Shown here one piece after another: positions 10,320-17,292 of a DNA stretch of 43,304 nucleotides (position 1 is the first letter of the stretch; each line of letters starts with the position of its first letter). Source of the stretch: DASPFV01 sp035620975 (GTDB lineage: Bacteria > Acidobacteriota > Vicinamibacteria > Vicinamibacterales > 2-12-FULL-66-21). The notes below the pieces were generated by a model. It was given only the letters and a program-made list of their open reading frames with translations, searched no databases and was not told the DNA's origin. Made by a program: the position numbers and the translations under genes. Location: positions 1 to 43,304 of the forward strand of contig DASPFV010000270.1 of assembly GCA_035620975.1 (NCBI GenBank). The letters are read 5' to 3'.

Positions 10320-10940
10320 GTGCCACGAGAATCCATACTCTTCGGCGTCGCCGGGATCTTCTTCGGCATCCTGATCGGCTGGATCATCGGCAGCCAGCAG
10401 GCGGCGGCTCCCGCCCTGCAGCCGGCGGCCGCCGCCGGTGCCGCGCCGGCACCGGCCCAGACCGCTGCCCCGCTCGACGAGGCCAAGGTCAGCGAGCTGC
10501 GTTCGACGGCTGAAAGCAATCCGAGGGACGCGACCACCCGCGTGCAGCTCGGCAACATGTACTTCGACGCCGAGCGGTTCGAAGAGGCGGCGACGTGGTA
10601 CGAGGCGGCGCTCGCGATCAATCCGCGCGATGTCAACGCGAGCACCGATCTGGGGATCACCTATTACTATCGCAACCAGCCCGACCGCGCCCTGGCGCAA
10701 TTCGAGCGGTCGCTTGCCGTCGACCCGAAGCATTCCAAGACCCTGCTGAACATCGGCATCGTCCGCGCGTTCGGGAAACAGGATCTCGAGGGGGCCGCCA
10801 AAGCCTGGCAGCGCGTGCTCGACGTCGCGCCCGACTCCCCTGAGGGCCGCGCCGCACGGCAGGCCCTGGAAGGCCTTCGCAACGCGCACCCGGATCTCAC
10901 TGGCGGCGCGCCAGCCGACAAGCCGGGTTCTCCGGACTGA
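10320..10940 (+). CDS. Membrane-anchored TPR protein
   Basis: The 206-residue protein has an N-terminal membrane anchor (residues about 6-24, ILFGVAGIFFGILIGWIIG), an Ala/Pro-rich linker to about residue 55, then three TPR units. Recognisable repeat ends are AALAINPRDVNASTDLG and SLAVDPKHSKTLLNIG. It probably faces the periplasm as a scaffold; the partner is unknown. GTG 10320 is the start, directly behind the repeat at 10287-10309, which leaves no Shine-Dalgarno sequence. The next gene follows after three bases. Confidence 0.8.
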   Translation: MPRESILFGVAGIFFGILIGWIIGSQQAAAPALQPAAAAGAAPAPAQTAAPLDEAKVSELRSTAESNPRDATTRVQLGNMYFDAERFEEAATWYEAALAINPRDVNASTDLGITYYYRNQPDRALAQFERSLAVDPKHSKTLLNIGIVRAFGKQDLEGAAKAWQRVLDVAPDSPEGRAARQALEGLRNAHPDLTGGAPADKPGSPD

Positions 10941-10943
10941 GCC

Positions 10944-11195
10944 ATGGTCCTCTCGCTCCTCCGGATCATCCTGATCCTGCTCGTCATCCGCGCCGTCTGG
11001 AAGCTGCTCAAGGGCGTGCTGGAAGGCGCGGGCTATCGCCGCGTCGACGGCGCCGTCCCCCCGAGCGTCAAGCTCGTGCGCGACCCGGTATGCGGGATGT
11101 TCGTGCCGCCGGCCAACGCGCTCATCTCGCGCAGCGGCGGGCAGACGCTCTACTTCTGTTCGGAGAAATGCCGCGAGGAGTGGGGCCGACGATGA
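10944..11195 (+). CDS. Small TRASH/YHS-like metal-binding protein
   Basis: This 83-residue protein has an N-terminal hydrophobic helix (LSLLRIILILLVIRAVW) and a C-terminal motif LVRDPVCGMFVPPANA, then YFCSEKCREEW. The three cysteines match the TRASH/YHS pattern that binds a metal ion. The layout looks like the PP0621-type family. A role as a small membrane metal-handling protein is inference. It begins three bases after the TPR gene and precedes the BMC locus, but no direct link to the shell is evident. Confidence 0.7.
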   Translation: MVLSLLRIILILLVIRAVWKLLKGVLEGAGYRRVDGAVPPSVKLVRDPVCGMFVPPANALISRSGGQTLYFCSEKCREEWGRR

Positions 11196-11222
11196 GCCCC
11201 GCGCGGGCGCCCGACGCCGGCC

Positions 11223-12053
11223 ATGCCCCCTGAATCCCAGCTGCGCGCGGACATCGTCGAGATCGGGCGGCGCTTGTACACCCGCGGCTACACGGCGTCG
11301 AACGACGGGAACATCAGTGTCCGGCTCGACGACCACCGGCTGCTGATGACGCCGCGGAGCGTCTGCAAGGGGTTCATGCAGCCGGACTTCATGTGCATCA
11401 CCGACCTCGACGGGCGGAAGCTCGCTGGCGAGCGGGATCCCTCCTCCGAGATGCAGATGCATCTGGAGGTGTACCGCCAGCGGCCCGACGTGCGCGCCGT
11501 CGTCCACGCGCACCCTCCCATCGCGACCGGCTTCGCCGTGGCCGGAGTCCCGCTCGACAAGGCCGTGCTCGCCGAGGTGATCACGACCCTCGGCAGCGTG
11601 CCGATTGCGGAGTACGCGACGCCCTCCACGCGCGAGCTTCCGGAGGCCGTCCGGAAGTACGTCAGGGCGCACGACGGGATGCTCCTCGCCAACCACGGCG
11701 CGTTGACGCTTGGCGGGGATCTCTATGCGGCCTACTACAAGATGGAGACCATCGAGCACTTCGCGAAAATCAGCCTGGTCGCGCGGCTGCTCGGGGGGGA
11801 GCGCCTCCTCTCGCGCGACGAAGTGATGCGCCTGCAGGGGCTCAGGGGATCGTACGGCATCGCAGCGCCCGCTCCGATCTGTCCCGAACCTCCGGAGGGC
11901 GACGCGGTCGAGTGCCAGGTCGTCCAGGCACCGGTATCGCCGGTCGGCCAGCGGCTCGTGAGGGACCGCGCCGCGGATTCCGACGCCGAAATTCGGCTAA
12001 CATACAGCGAACTCACGGCGCTCATCGAGGACGCCCTCAGGAGCCTGAGATGA
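11223..12053 (+). CDS. Class II aldolase, probable BMC cargo
   Basis: This 276-residue protein belongs to the FucA/RhaD class II aldolase family, which cleaves fuculose- or rhamnulose-1-phosphate to dihydroxyacetone phosphate and lactaldehyde. Zinc ligands and the catalytic acid are visible: E76 in SSEMQMH, H95 and H97 in VHAHPP, and H158 in NHGALT. These keep the spacing of FucA (E73, H92, H94, H155) with an offset of three. About 60 residues follow the aldolase domain. They end in a helix reading YSELTALIEDALRSLR, with the periodicity of a BMC encapsulation peptide. The gene lies 144 bases upstream of the shell genes. The sugar substrate is unproven. Confidence 0.85.
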   Translation: MPPESQLRADIVEIGRRLYTRGYTASNDGNISVRLDDHRLLMTPRSVCKGFMQPDFMCITDLDGRKLAGERDPSSEMQMHLEVYRQRPDVRAVVHAHPPIATGFAVAGVPLDKAVLAEVITTLGSVPIAEYATPSTRELPEAVRKYVRAHDGMLLANHGALTLGGDLYAAYYKMETIEHFAKISLVARLLGGERLLSRDEVMRLQGLRGSYGIAAPAPICPEPPEGDAVECQVVQAPVSPVGQRLVRDRAADSDAEIRLTYSELTALIEDALRSLR

Positions 12054-12197
12054 GCGTCCCCATGCGCGGACCGCGGACGCTCCCGGCGATCGGGCGGCCT
12101 CCGGCGCGAAGCCGCGCAGGCTTCGGTTCCGCGGCCTGGTGGCGGGGTGGATGCAGGACGCTGGCAGCGGCAGCTGGCAGCCCAAGGAGCAGACGAC

Positions 12198-12491
12198 ATG
12201 GGTGAGGCGCTCGGCATGGTCGAGACCAAGGGGCTCGTCGCGATGATCGAGGCGGCCGACGCGATGGTGAAGGCCGCCAAGGTGACGCTCGTCGGATGGG
12301 AGAAGATCGGGGCCGGCTACGTCACGGCGATCGTCCGCGGTGATGTCGCCGCGGTCAAGGCCGCCACGGACGCCGGCGCGGCGGCGGCCCGCCGCGTCGG
12401 GGAGCTCGTGTCGGTCCACGTGATCCCGCGGCCGCATGCCAATCTCGAGGATGCCCTGCCGATTGGAAAGGCGACCGCGAACGCCAAATGA
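12198..12491 (+). CDS. BMC-H shell protein
   Basis: This is a 97-residue hexameric microcompartment shell protein (BMC domain, Pfam00936 type). It runs EALGMVETKGLVAMIEAADA, then TLVGWEKIGAGYVTAIVRGD, which is the pore-loop region, then AVKAATDAGAAAA. It is a single BMC domain of standard length. ATG 12198 is chosen because AAGGAG at 12184-12189 lies eight bases upstream; an in-frame ATG at 12147 lacks one. It is the only hexamer gene in the window. The stop overlaps the next start in ATGA. The 144 bases upstream hold a small 6-bp hairpin (12108-12124) and no convincing gene. Confidence 0.95.
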   Translation: MGEALGMVETKGLVAMIEAADAMVKAAKVTLVGWEKIGAGYVTAIVRGDVAAVKAATDAGAAAARRVGELVSVHVIPRPHANLEDALPIGKATANAK

Positions 12492-12766
12492 TCCTCGCCA
12501 AGATCGTCGGGACCGTCGTGGCGACGCGCAAGGACGAGCGGCTCGTGAGCAACAAGCTGCTCATCGCGCGGCCGATGGACCCGAGGGGCAAGCCGGAGGG
12601 CAGCTACCTCGTGGCGGTCGACACGGTCGACGCCGGCGTCGGCGAGACCGTGCTCATCGTGAGCGGCAGTTCCGCCCGGATGGCCTCGGGCCTGAAGGAC
12701 ACCCCGGTCGACGCGGCCATCGTCGGCATCGTCGACAACGTGCAACTTCGAGACGAGGGCCGCTGA
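12488..12766 (+). CDS. BMC-P shell vertex protein 1 (EutN/CcmL)
   Basis: This is a 92-residue pentameric shell protein of the EutN/CcmL family. The family start is ILAKIVGTVVATRKDERLVSNKL, followed by LVAVDTVDAGVGETVLIV and the closing VDAAIVGIVDNV. Pentamers cap the vertices of the shell. It overlaps BMC-H by four bases and is followed one base later by a second BMC-P gene, so the shell genes are translationally coupled. Confidence 0.94.
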   Translation: MILAKIVGTVVATRKDERLVSNKLLIARPMDPRGKPEGSYLVAVDTVDAGVGETVLIVSGSSARMASGLKDTPVDAAIVGIVDNVQLRDEGR

Positions 12767-12767
12767 C

Positions 12768-13046
12768 GTGCAGCTCGCACAGGTGATCGGGGAAGTCGTG
12801 GCGACGATCAAGGACGCCAACCTGCACGGGATCAAGCTCCTCGTGGTGCAGCCGCTCGACGCCGGGGGCCAGCCCGCCGGCCGAACGCTGGTCGCGCTCG
12901 ATTCGGTCGGCGCCGGGGTCGGCGAGAACGTCTTTTTCGTGAGGGGCAGGGAAGCCGCGTTCCCGTTCTACCCGGTCGAGCCGCCCGCCGACGCCTCCAT
13001 CGTGGGGATCGTGGACTTCTGGGATGTACCCCCAGCCGACCGGTGA
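12768..13046 (+). CDS. BMC-P shell vertex protein 2 (EutN/CcmL)
   Basis: This 92-residue EutN/CcmL paralogue starts QLAQVIGEVVATIKDANLHG and continues LVALDSVGAGVGENVFFVRG, ending ASIVGIVDFWDV. It carries an insertion, REAAFPFYPVEPPAD, in place of the shorter loop of the other two copies. The start is GTG 12768, one base after the previous stop. The paralogues have clearly diverged, so this is not a recent duplication. Confidence 0.93.
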   Translation: MQLAQVIGEVVATIKDANLHGIKLLVVQPLDAGGQPAGRTLVALDSVGAGVGENVFFVRGREAAFPFYPVEPPADASIVGIVDFWDVPPADR

Positions 13047-13145
13047 CCGTGTGAATCAGTCAGCCACGGCTCGCCGCTCGCGCCTCGCGGCCGACAGCCG
13101 GACGCTGGTTGCCGGTGGCTCGTAGCTGGGAGCTGGTTCGACGTC

Positions 13146-13421
13146 ATGCAGATTGCGCGGGTCGTCGGCACTGTCGTGGCGACGCAGAAGAACAGGAAGC
13201 TCGAGGGAGCAAAGCTGCTGCTCGTCCAGCCGGTGTCGCTGGAAGACGAGCCCCGCGGGACGGCTCTCATCGCGATCGACTCGGTGGGGGCCGGTGCGGG
13301 GGAGAAGGTGCTGATCGTGATCGAAGGCAAGGCTGCCGGCGACGCGCTGGGCCGGAAGGCGGCCGCAGTCGATGCGGCGGTCATCGGCATCGTCGACCAG
13401 ATCGACGTCGCCGTTCTCTGA
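13146..13421 (+). CDS. BMC-P shell vertex protein 3 (EutN/CcmL)
   Basis: This is the third EutN/CcmL paralogue, 91 residues, starting QIARVVGTVVATQKNRKLEG and containing LIAIDSVGAGAGEKVLIV and AAVIGIVDQIDV. A 99-base gap separates it from BMC-P2. That gap holds degenerate GCTGG-type repeats and no gene. ATG 13146 has only a distant GGGAG upstream, so its translation may be weaker than that of the first two copies. Confidence 0.93.
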   Translation: MQIARVVGTVVATQKNRKLEGAKLLLVQPVSLEDEPRGTALIAIDSVGAGAGEKVLIVIEGKAAGDALGRKAAAVDAAVIGIVDQIDVAVL

Positions 13422-13437
13422 AAGCGGCCGGCCAGCG

Positions 13438-13686
13438 ATGGACATGATGGACGAGCAGGACGTTCGGGCGATCGTGAGGGAGGTCCTGACTCGCCGCACC
13501 CGGAACCTGGAACCCGGAACCTCGAACGCTGAACCCGGAACCTGGAACCCGGAACCGGGAACCCGGAACGCTGCAGGCCACCCGAGCCACGGACGCTACC
13601 TGCTGCCGCCCTCGGACGGCCCCTGCCTGATCGAGCCGGGCGTCGCGTGCAACCACTGCGGGTACTGCGAATCTCACGGTCATTGA
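13438..13686 (+). CDS. Small Cys-motif protein of the BMC locus
   Basis: This 82-residue protein has no family I can name. It has three parts. Residues 1-21 form a predicted amphipathic helix (MDEQDVRAIVREVLTRR), with the periodicity of a BMC encapsulation peptide. Residues 22-45 are coded by a GGAACC-type minisatellite and contain EPGT three times. Residues 46-82 end in a cysteine cluster, PCLIEPGVACNHCGYCESHGH, with spacing C-x7-C-x2-C-x2-C and nearby histidines, able to bind a metal or Fe-S cluster. It starts 16 bases after BMC-P3 and its TGA overlaps the TTG start of the dehydrogenase. A shell-cargo or electron-transfer role is inference. Confidence 0.75.
   Translation: MDMMDEQDVRAIVREVLTRRTRNLEPGTSNAEPGTWNPEPGTRNAAGHPSHGRYLLPPSDGPCLIEPGVACNHCGYCESHGH
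13501..13572. repeat. GGAACC minisatellite inside a coding region
   Basis: A degenerate tandem array of GGAACC/GGAACCC units fills 72 bases, exactly 24 codons, so the reading frame of the surrounding gene is kept. Related intergenic arrays occur at 34391-34455 and, more degenerate, near 4595-4681. Confidence 0.8.
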
Positions 13687-14636
13687 TCGCCGAATCTCCC
13701 CGCCCGTCGGTTCTCCTGACTCGCCGCATCCCGTCCTCCGTTCTCGCGCGCCTCGAGGCGGTGTGCAACGTGGAGGTGCCGGAGGGTTCGCGTGCGCTCG
13801 ACGAGCCGGAGCTCGCCCGGCGTGTGGCCGGCAAGCAGGGTCTCATCTCGGTGCTCACGGATCCGGTCACGTCCGCCGTGCTCGACGCGGGCACGACGCT
13901 CGCCGTCGTCGCCAACATCGCCGTGGGGTTCAACAACATCGACGTCGCGCACGCGCGCCGCCGCGGGATCGTCGTCACCAACACGCCAGACGTGCTCACC
14001 GAGGCGACGGCGGAGCTGACGTGGGCGCTCATTCTGACGGCAGTCCGCCGGCTCAGCGAAGGGGAGCGAATCGTCCGGCGCGGCCAGTGGAGGGGCTGGA
14101 CGCTCGAGTTCCTGCTCGGGATGGAGCTGCGCGGCAAGCAGCTCGGCGTCATCGGCCGCGGACGAATCGGGCGGGCGGTGGCCGCGAAAGCGCCGGCGTT
14201 CGGCATGCGCGCGGTGTTCGCGGCGCGGTCGGGCCGTTCGACCGTGTCCGACGAGCTGTCGCTCGACGAACTGCTCGTGAGCTCCGACGTGATCACCCTG
14301 CACACCCCGCTCACGCAGGACACGCGCCACCTGATCGATCGACGCGCCCTCGCCCGCATGAAGCGCTCGGCGTTCCTGGTCAACACGTCGCGGGGGCCGG
14401 TCGTCGACGAGGAGGCGCTGGCCTGGGCCCTCCGTGAGCGGCTGATTGCGGGCGCCGCGCTGGACGTGTACGAGCGCGAGCCGGAGATCGTGCCGGAGCT
14501 GCTGGCCATGGAGAACGTCGTGCTTGCGCCGCACCTCGGGAGCGCCACGCGCGAGACCCGGACGGCCATGATCGACCTGGCGGTGAACAACGTCCTCGCG
14601 GTCCTGCAGGGGCGCCCTCCGCTGACCCCCGTATGA
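13683..14636 (+). CDS. NAD(P)-dependent D-2-hydroxyacid dehydrogenase
   Basis: About 317 residues form a D-isomer 2-hydroxyacid dehydrogenase of the glyoxylate/hydroxypyruvate reductase (GyaR) type. The nucleotide-binding loop is LGVIGRGRIGRAV. The catalytic arginine is in NTSRGPVVDEEAL, the glutamate in DVYEREPEI and the histidine in APHLGSATRETR. It probably reduces glyoxylate or hydroxypyruvate, or oxidises a D-hydroxyacid. TTG 13683 overlaps the stop of the Cys-motif gene; GTG 13647 is an alternative that adds 12 residues. No encapsulation-type tail is obvious. Coupling to the BMC genes suggests, but does not show, that it serves the same pathway. The stop overlaps nth. Confidence 0.9.
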   Translation: MIAESPRPSVLLTRRIPSSVLARLEAVCNVEVPEGSRALDEPELARRVAGKQGLISVLTDPVTSAVLDAGTTLAVVANIAVGFNNIDVAHARRRGIVVTNTPDVLTEATAELTWALILTAVRRLSEGERIVRRGQWRGWTLEFLLGMELRGKQLGVIGRGRIGRAVAAKAPAFGMRAVFAARSGRSTVSDELSLDELLVSSDVITLHTPLTQDTRHLIDRRALARMKRSAFLVNTSRGPVVDEEALAWALRERLIAGAALDVYEREPEIVPELLAMENVVLAPHLGSATRETRTAMIDLAVNNVLAVLQGRPPLTPV

Positions 14637-15325
14637 AGCTGTCCACCCAGCCGGTCCCGCCACGCGGCCGGATTCCCCGCGTCATGCGCCGCCTCGCGAA
14701 GGCGATCGACGGTCTCGACGAGCCCGCCGTCGAGAAGATCGCCGAAGAGCAGCAGGAAGACCCCTTCCAGGTGCTGATTGCGACGATGCTCTCGGCGCAG
14801 ACGCGGGATGCGGTCACGGCTGCGGCGTCCAGACGGCTGTTCCGCGTGGCCAGGACGCCGCGATCGATGGCCCGCCTGGACGTCCGCGAGATAGAGCGCC
14901 TCATCTACCCGGTGAGCTTCTACCGACACAAGGCCGTGCACGTGAAGCAGACGTGCGAGCAGATCCTCGCGCGCTTCGGCGGCCACGTCCCGGACCGGAT
15001 GGAGGATCTCCTGATGCTGCCCGGCGTCGGGCGGAAGACGGCCAACCTCGTGCTGATCCTCGCCCATCGCAGCCGGCAGAACATCTGCGTCGACACTCAC
15101 GTGCACCGGATTGCGAACCGCCTCGGCTGGGTCGCTACGAGAACTCCGGACGAGACGGAGCACGGGCTGTACCGTGTGGCGCACAGGCGGTGGTGGCCGA
15201 TTCTCAACCTGTATCTGGTGACCTGGGGCCAGAACGTCTGCCGGCCCGTCTACCCCCTTTGCCGGAGTTGCGCGCTCGCTGACTTGTGTCCCAGAATCGG
15301 CGTCACAAGGGTGGGAAAGACATGA
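14633..15325 (+). CDS. nth: Endonuclease III
   Basis: Nth is a base-excision-repair DNA glycosylase and AP lyase for oxidised pyrimidines. The 230-residue protein has the helix-hairpin-helix LPGVGRKTA with catalytic K135, and catalytic D154 in VDTHVHR. The 4Fe-4S cluster motif is CRPVYPLCRSCALADLC, spacing C-x6-C-x2-C-x5-C. The ATG overlaps the dehydrogenase stop by four bases, and the TGA overlaps the cyclophilin ATG by four bases. The chain of overlaps probably reflects compact packing, not a shared function. Confidence 0.96.
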   Translation: MKLSTQPVPPRGRIPRVMRRLAKAIDGLDEPAVEKIAEEQQEDPFQVLIATMLSAQTRDAVTAAASRRLFRVARTPRSMARLDVREIERLIYPVSFYRHKAVHVKQTCEQILARFGGHVPDRMEDLLMLPGVGRKTANLVLILAHRSRQNICVDTHVHRIANRLGWVATRTPDETEHGLYRVAHRRWWPILNLYLVTWGQNVCRPVYPLCRSCALADLCPRIGVTRVGKT

Positions 15326-15861
15326 GACCAGCCATTGCCATCGTCATCGCGGCGCTGCTGGCGTGGAGCGCCCCTGCGCCGGCGCAGCAGACGTCGCCCG
15401 GCGGCGGACCGGTGATCGTGCTCGACACGGCGAAGGGCGTGATCGAGGTGGAGACCTTTCCCGACGAGGCGCCGAAGACCGTGGCCCGCATCCTGGAGCT
15501 GGTGAAGAAGGGCTTCTACAACGGCCTGCGGTTTCACCGCGCCGAACCGAACTTCGTGATTCAAATCGGCGATCCTCAGACGCGTGACATGCGCTACCAG
15601 GATCACTGGGGCCGGCGCGGGAGCGGCAAGCCGATCGGCGTCTCGGAGATCACGAAGAAGCGGCGGCACGGCCGCGGCGCCGTCGGAATGGGGCACTCCG
15701 GATCGGCGAAGGACGCCGACAGCCAGTTCTTCATCACGCTGCGGGCCGCGCCCGAGCTCGACGGCAAGTACACCGTGTTCGGGCGGGTCATCCGCGGGAT
15801 GGACGTCGCCGCGAAGATTCAGCGGACCGACATGCTCAAGAAGGCCTGGGTGAAGGAATGA
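15322..15861 (+). CDS. Secreted cyclophilin-type peptidyl-prolyl isomerase
   Basis: This 179-residue protein has an N-terminal signal peptide (RPAIAIVIAALLAWSAPAPAQ) and a cyclophilin domain. Motifs are VIEVETFPDEAPKTV, FYNGLRFHR, NFVIQIGDPQ and SQFFITL. It should assist proline isomerisation of exported proteins. ATG 15322 is chosen because it begins the signal peptide and overlaps the nth stop; GTG-containing GTGGGAAAGA lies just upstream. Its last 26 bases overlap the 3' end of the convergent DUF72 gene. Confidence 0.93.
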   Translation: MRPAIAIVIAALLAWSAPAPAQQTSPGGGPVIVLDTAKGVIEVETFPDEAPKTVARILELVKKGFYNGLRFHRAEPNFVIQIGDPQTRDMRYQDHWGRRGSGKPIGVSEITKKRRHGRGAVGMGHSGSAKDADSQFFITLRAAPELDGKYTVFGRVIRGMDVAAKIQRTDMLKKAWVKE

Positions 15862-16783
15862 GCGGCGGCGGCAGGAGCTGGACGAGGCCCTCGAGATCCG
15901 GGTAGGCCTCCACGAACGCTTCGGGGTAGGCGCCCGTCAGCGGCTGTCCGAGCCGGTGCCTAAGGATCGCCGCGTTGGCCACCGACTTGGCCGAGAAGTG
16001 ATTGTTCGTGTAGAGGTACGCCTTCCTGACCCTGCGCGATGCCTCCTCGACCGCCTCGGCGAACGGCTCCAGTTCCCCGGGCGAGTACAGGTAGTTGTAG
16101 CGGTCCTCGGATTTCTCGTGCGTCCACCACTGCGCGGCATTGCGGCCGTGCAGCCGGAGGTAGTAGAAGGTCCGGACGTTGGGCAGGAGATCCTGACGAA
16201 TGGACAGCCGGAACTTGGGCTCGTCGATCTGCACCCAGGCCGCCTGGAACTCGTCCAGCAGCGCGAGGGTCTCGGCGGGCCGGTCGCTCCAGCTCCGGTG
16301 CCGCAGTTCGACGGCGACGAGGTGCCCCCGGAACTGCTCGAGCAGCCACCCGAGGTAGCCGCGCGAGTCCGGCTCGTTCTTGAAGCTGGCGGGGAACTGC
16401 GCCAGCAGCGCGCCCAGCTTGCCGGCGGTCGCGATGGGCTCGATCGCGCGGCGGAACTCGTCGACGTCCTGCTGCCCCAGGCTCCAGGGGTCGTTTCCCG
16501 TGGCCTTCAGGAACATGGCCGGGTGCGTGAACTTCTGAAAGAGCTTGAGCGAGAACTCGAATCCGGGCGGTGTCCGCTGCGCCCAGCTTCGAGCGGTGGT
16601 CACCTCGGGCACGCGATAGAACGTGGAGTTGATCTCGACCGTGTCGAAATGCTCGGCGTAGAAGGCGAGCTCGTCGAATCCGCCCCGCCGCCGGAGGGAG
16701 GGAGCGGGGTAGAAGATCCCGTTCCACGTGCCCTTCCCGGTCGGATAGCTCCACCCCGACGTTCCGATGCGGATCTCAGGCAA
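15836..16783 (-). CDS. DUF72 (YecE-like) protein
   Basis: This 315-residue TIM-barrel protein belongs to the DUF72/YecE family, whose biochemical function is unknown. It opens IRIGTSGWSYPTGKGTWNGIFYP. Other blocks are FDTVEINSTFYRVP, FEFSLKLFQKFTHP, LLAQFPASFKN, VAVELRHRSW, YLRLHGRN and YLYTNNHFSAKSVANA. The start is TTG 16783, which overlaps the end of the upstream ArsC-like gene by eight bases, so the two are probably coupled. The stop lies within the 3' end of the convergent cyclophilin gene. Confidence 0.92.
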   Translation of the reverse strand: MPEIRIGTSGWSYPTGKGTWNGIFYPAPSLRRRGGFDELAFYAEHFDTVEINSTFYRVPEVTTARSWAQRTPPGFEFSLKLFQKFTHPAMFLKATGNDPWSLGQQDVDEFRRAIEPIATAGKLGALLAQFPASFKNEPDSRGYLGWLLEQFRGHLVAVELRHRSWSDRPAETLALLDEFQAAWVQIDEPKFRLSIRQDLLPNVRTFYYLRLHGRNAAQWWTHEKSEDRYNYLYSPGELEPFAEAVEEASRRVRKAYLYTNNHFSAKSVANAAILRHRLGQPLTGAYPEAFVEAYPDLEGLVQLLPPPLIPSPRPS

Positions 16784-17111
16784 GCGCTTCGTACGCCTTG
16801 CGATCGAATCCGAACGTCGCCTTCGAGCCGCGGACCAGGATCGGACGGCGGATCAGGTTCGGCTGCTCGAGCATCAGATCGATGGCTTCCTTTTTCGAGC
16901 GTGGCAGCGGCCGCTGCCTGAACACCGGACTGCGCGTGCTCACGAAGTCCAGGAACCGGTCCGCCTCGACGTGCTTCTCCAGGAACGCCCGATCGGGCGG
17001 GTGCCTGTTGATGTCGCGCTCCTCGACTTCGACGTCGTGCTGCTCCAGATAACTTCTGGCGTTGCGGCACGTGGTTCAGGTCGGCTTCCAGTAGAAGAGC
17101 GGCTTCGCCAT
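16776..17111 (-). CDS. ArsC/Spx-like probable selenoprotein (in-frame TGA)
   Basis: Read through one TGA, this gene codes for 111 residues of the ArsC/Spx/YffB thioredoxin-fold family. The start is MAKPLFYWKPT, then TGA at 17078-17076 (residue 12), then TTCRNARSYLEQ. The usual motif there is C-x-x-C, so the TGA replaces the first redox cysteine, giving U-x-x-C. The downstream protein is intact and keeps the family signature NLIRRPILVRGSKATFGF. A hairpin at 17071-17036 fits a bacterial SECIS. TGA-to-Cys sequencing error or a pseudogene are alternatives, but the rest of the frame has no damage. The likely role is a thiol/selenol reductase, and arsenate reduction is not shown. It is followed by the DUF72 gene with an overlap. 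Confidence 0.75.
17036..17071 (-). promoter_or_regulatory. SECIS-like hairpin in the ArsC-like gene
   Basis: On the minus strand, four bases after the TGA, CGTGC pairs with GCACG as an outer stem. Inside it, CCAGA pairs with TCTGG around the loop AGTTA. The loop begins 21 bases after the TGA and has G in its second position, as bacterial SECIS models require. The internal loop is 7 and 4 bases. Folding is by hand only. Confidence 0.6.
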
Positions 17112-17292
17112 GAGGGCATTCTAACGTGGGGCTCCGCCTCACAGTAGACTCGAGCTCACGGGAGCAGAGCAGCGCCCTCATCGCGGGTGGCGCCGTGCAG
17201 CGCGGCGCTGAGGCCGCTGATGGCGAGCACAGCTCGGCCGCGGGATTGGGCCCGGCCGCGCCGGGATGGCACAATGATCCATCGGGACCCTG

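Noticed and set aside
12050..12205. A 51-codon frame between the aldolase and BMC-H
   Set aside because: It overlaps the BMC-H start in another frame, is Arg/Pro/Ala-rich and has no ribosome site.
13501..13572. The GGAACC array as a CRISPR array
   Set aside because: Units are short, degenerate and adjacent, with no unique spacers and no cas genes.
12968..15184. A 738-codon minus-strand frame across the BMC end, dehydrogenase and nth
   Set aside because: It is a shadow of plus-strand genes with strong motifs; the translation is low-complexity Ser/Arg/Thr.
17076..17078. TGA in the ArsC-like gene read as a plain nonsense mutation
   Set aside because: A random nonsense mutation would rarely hit the redox cysteine with a SECIS-like hairpin just behind it and leave the rest intact. 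It remains possible until reads are checked.
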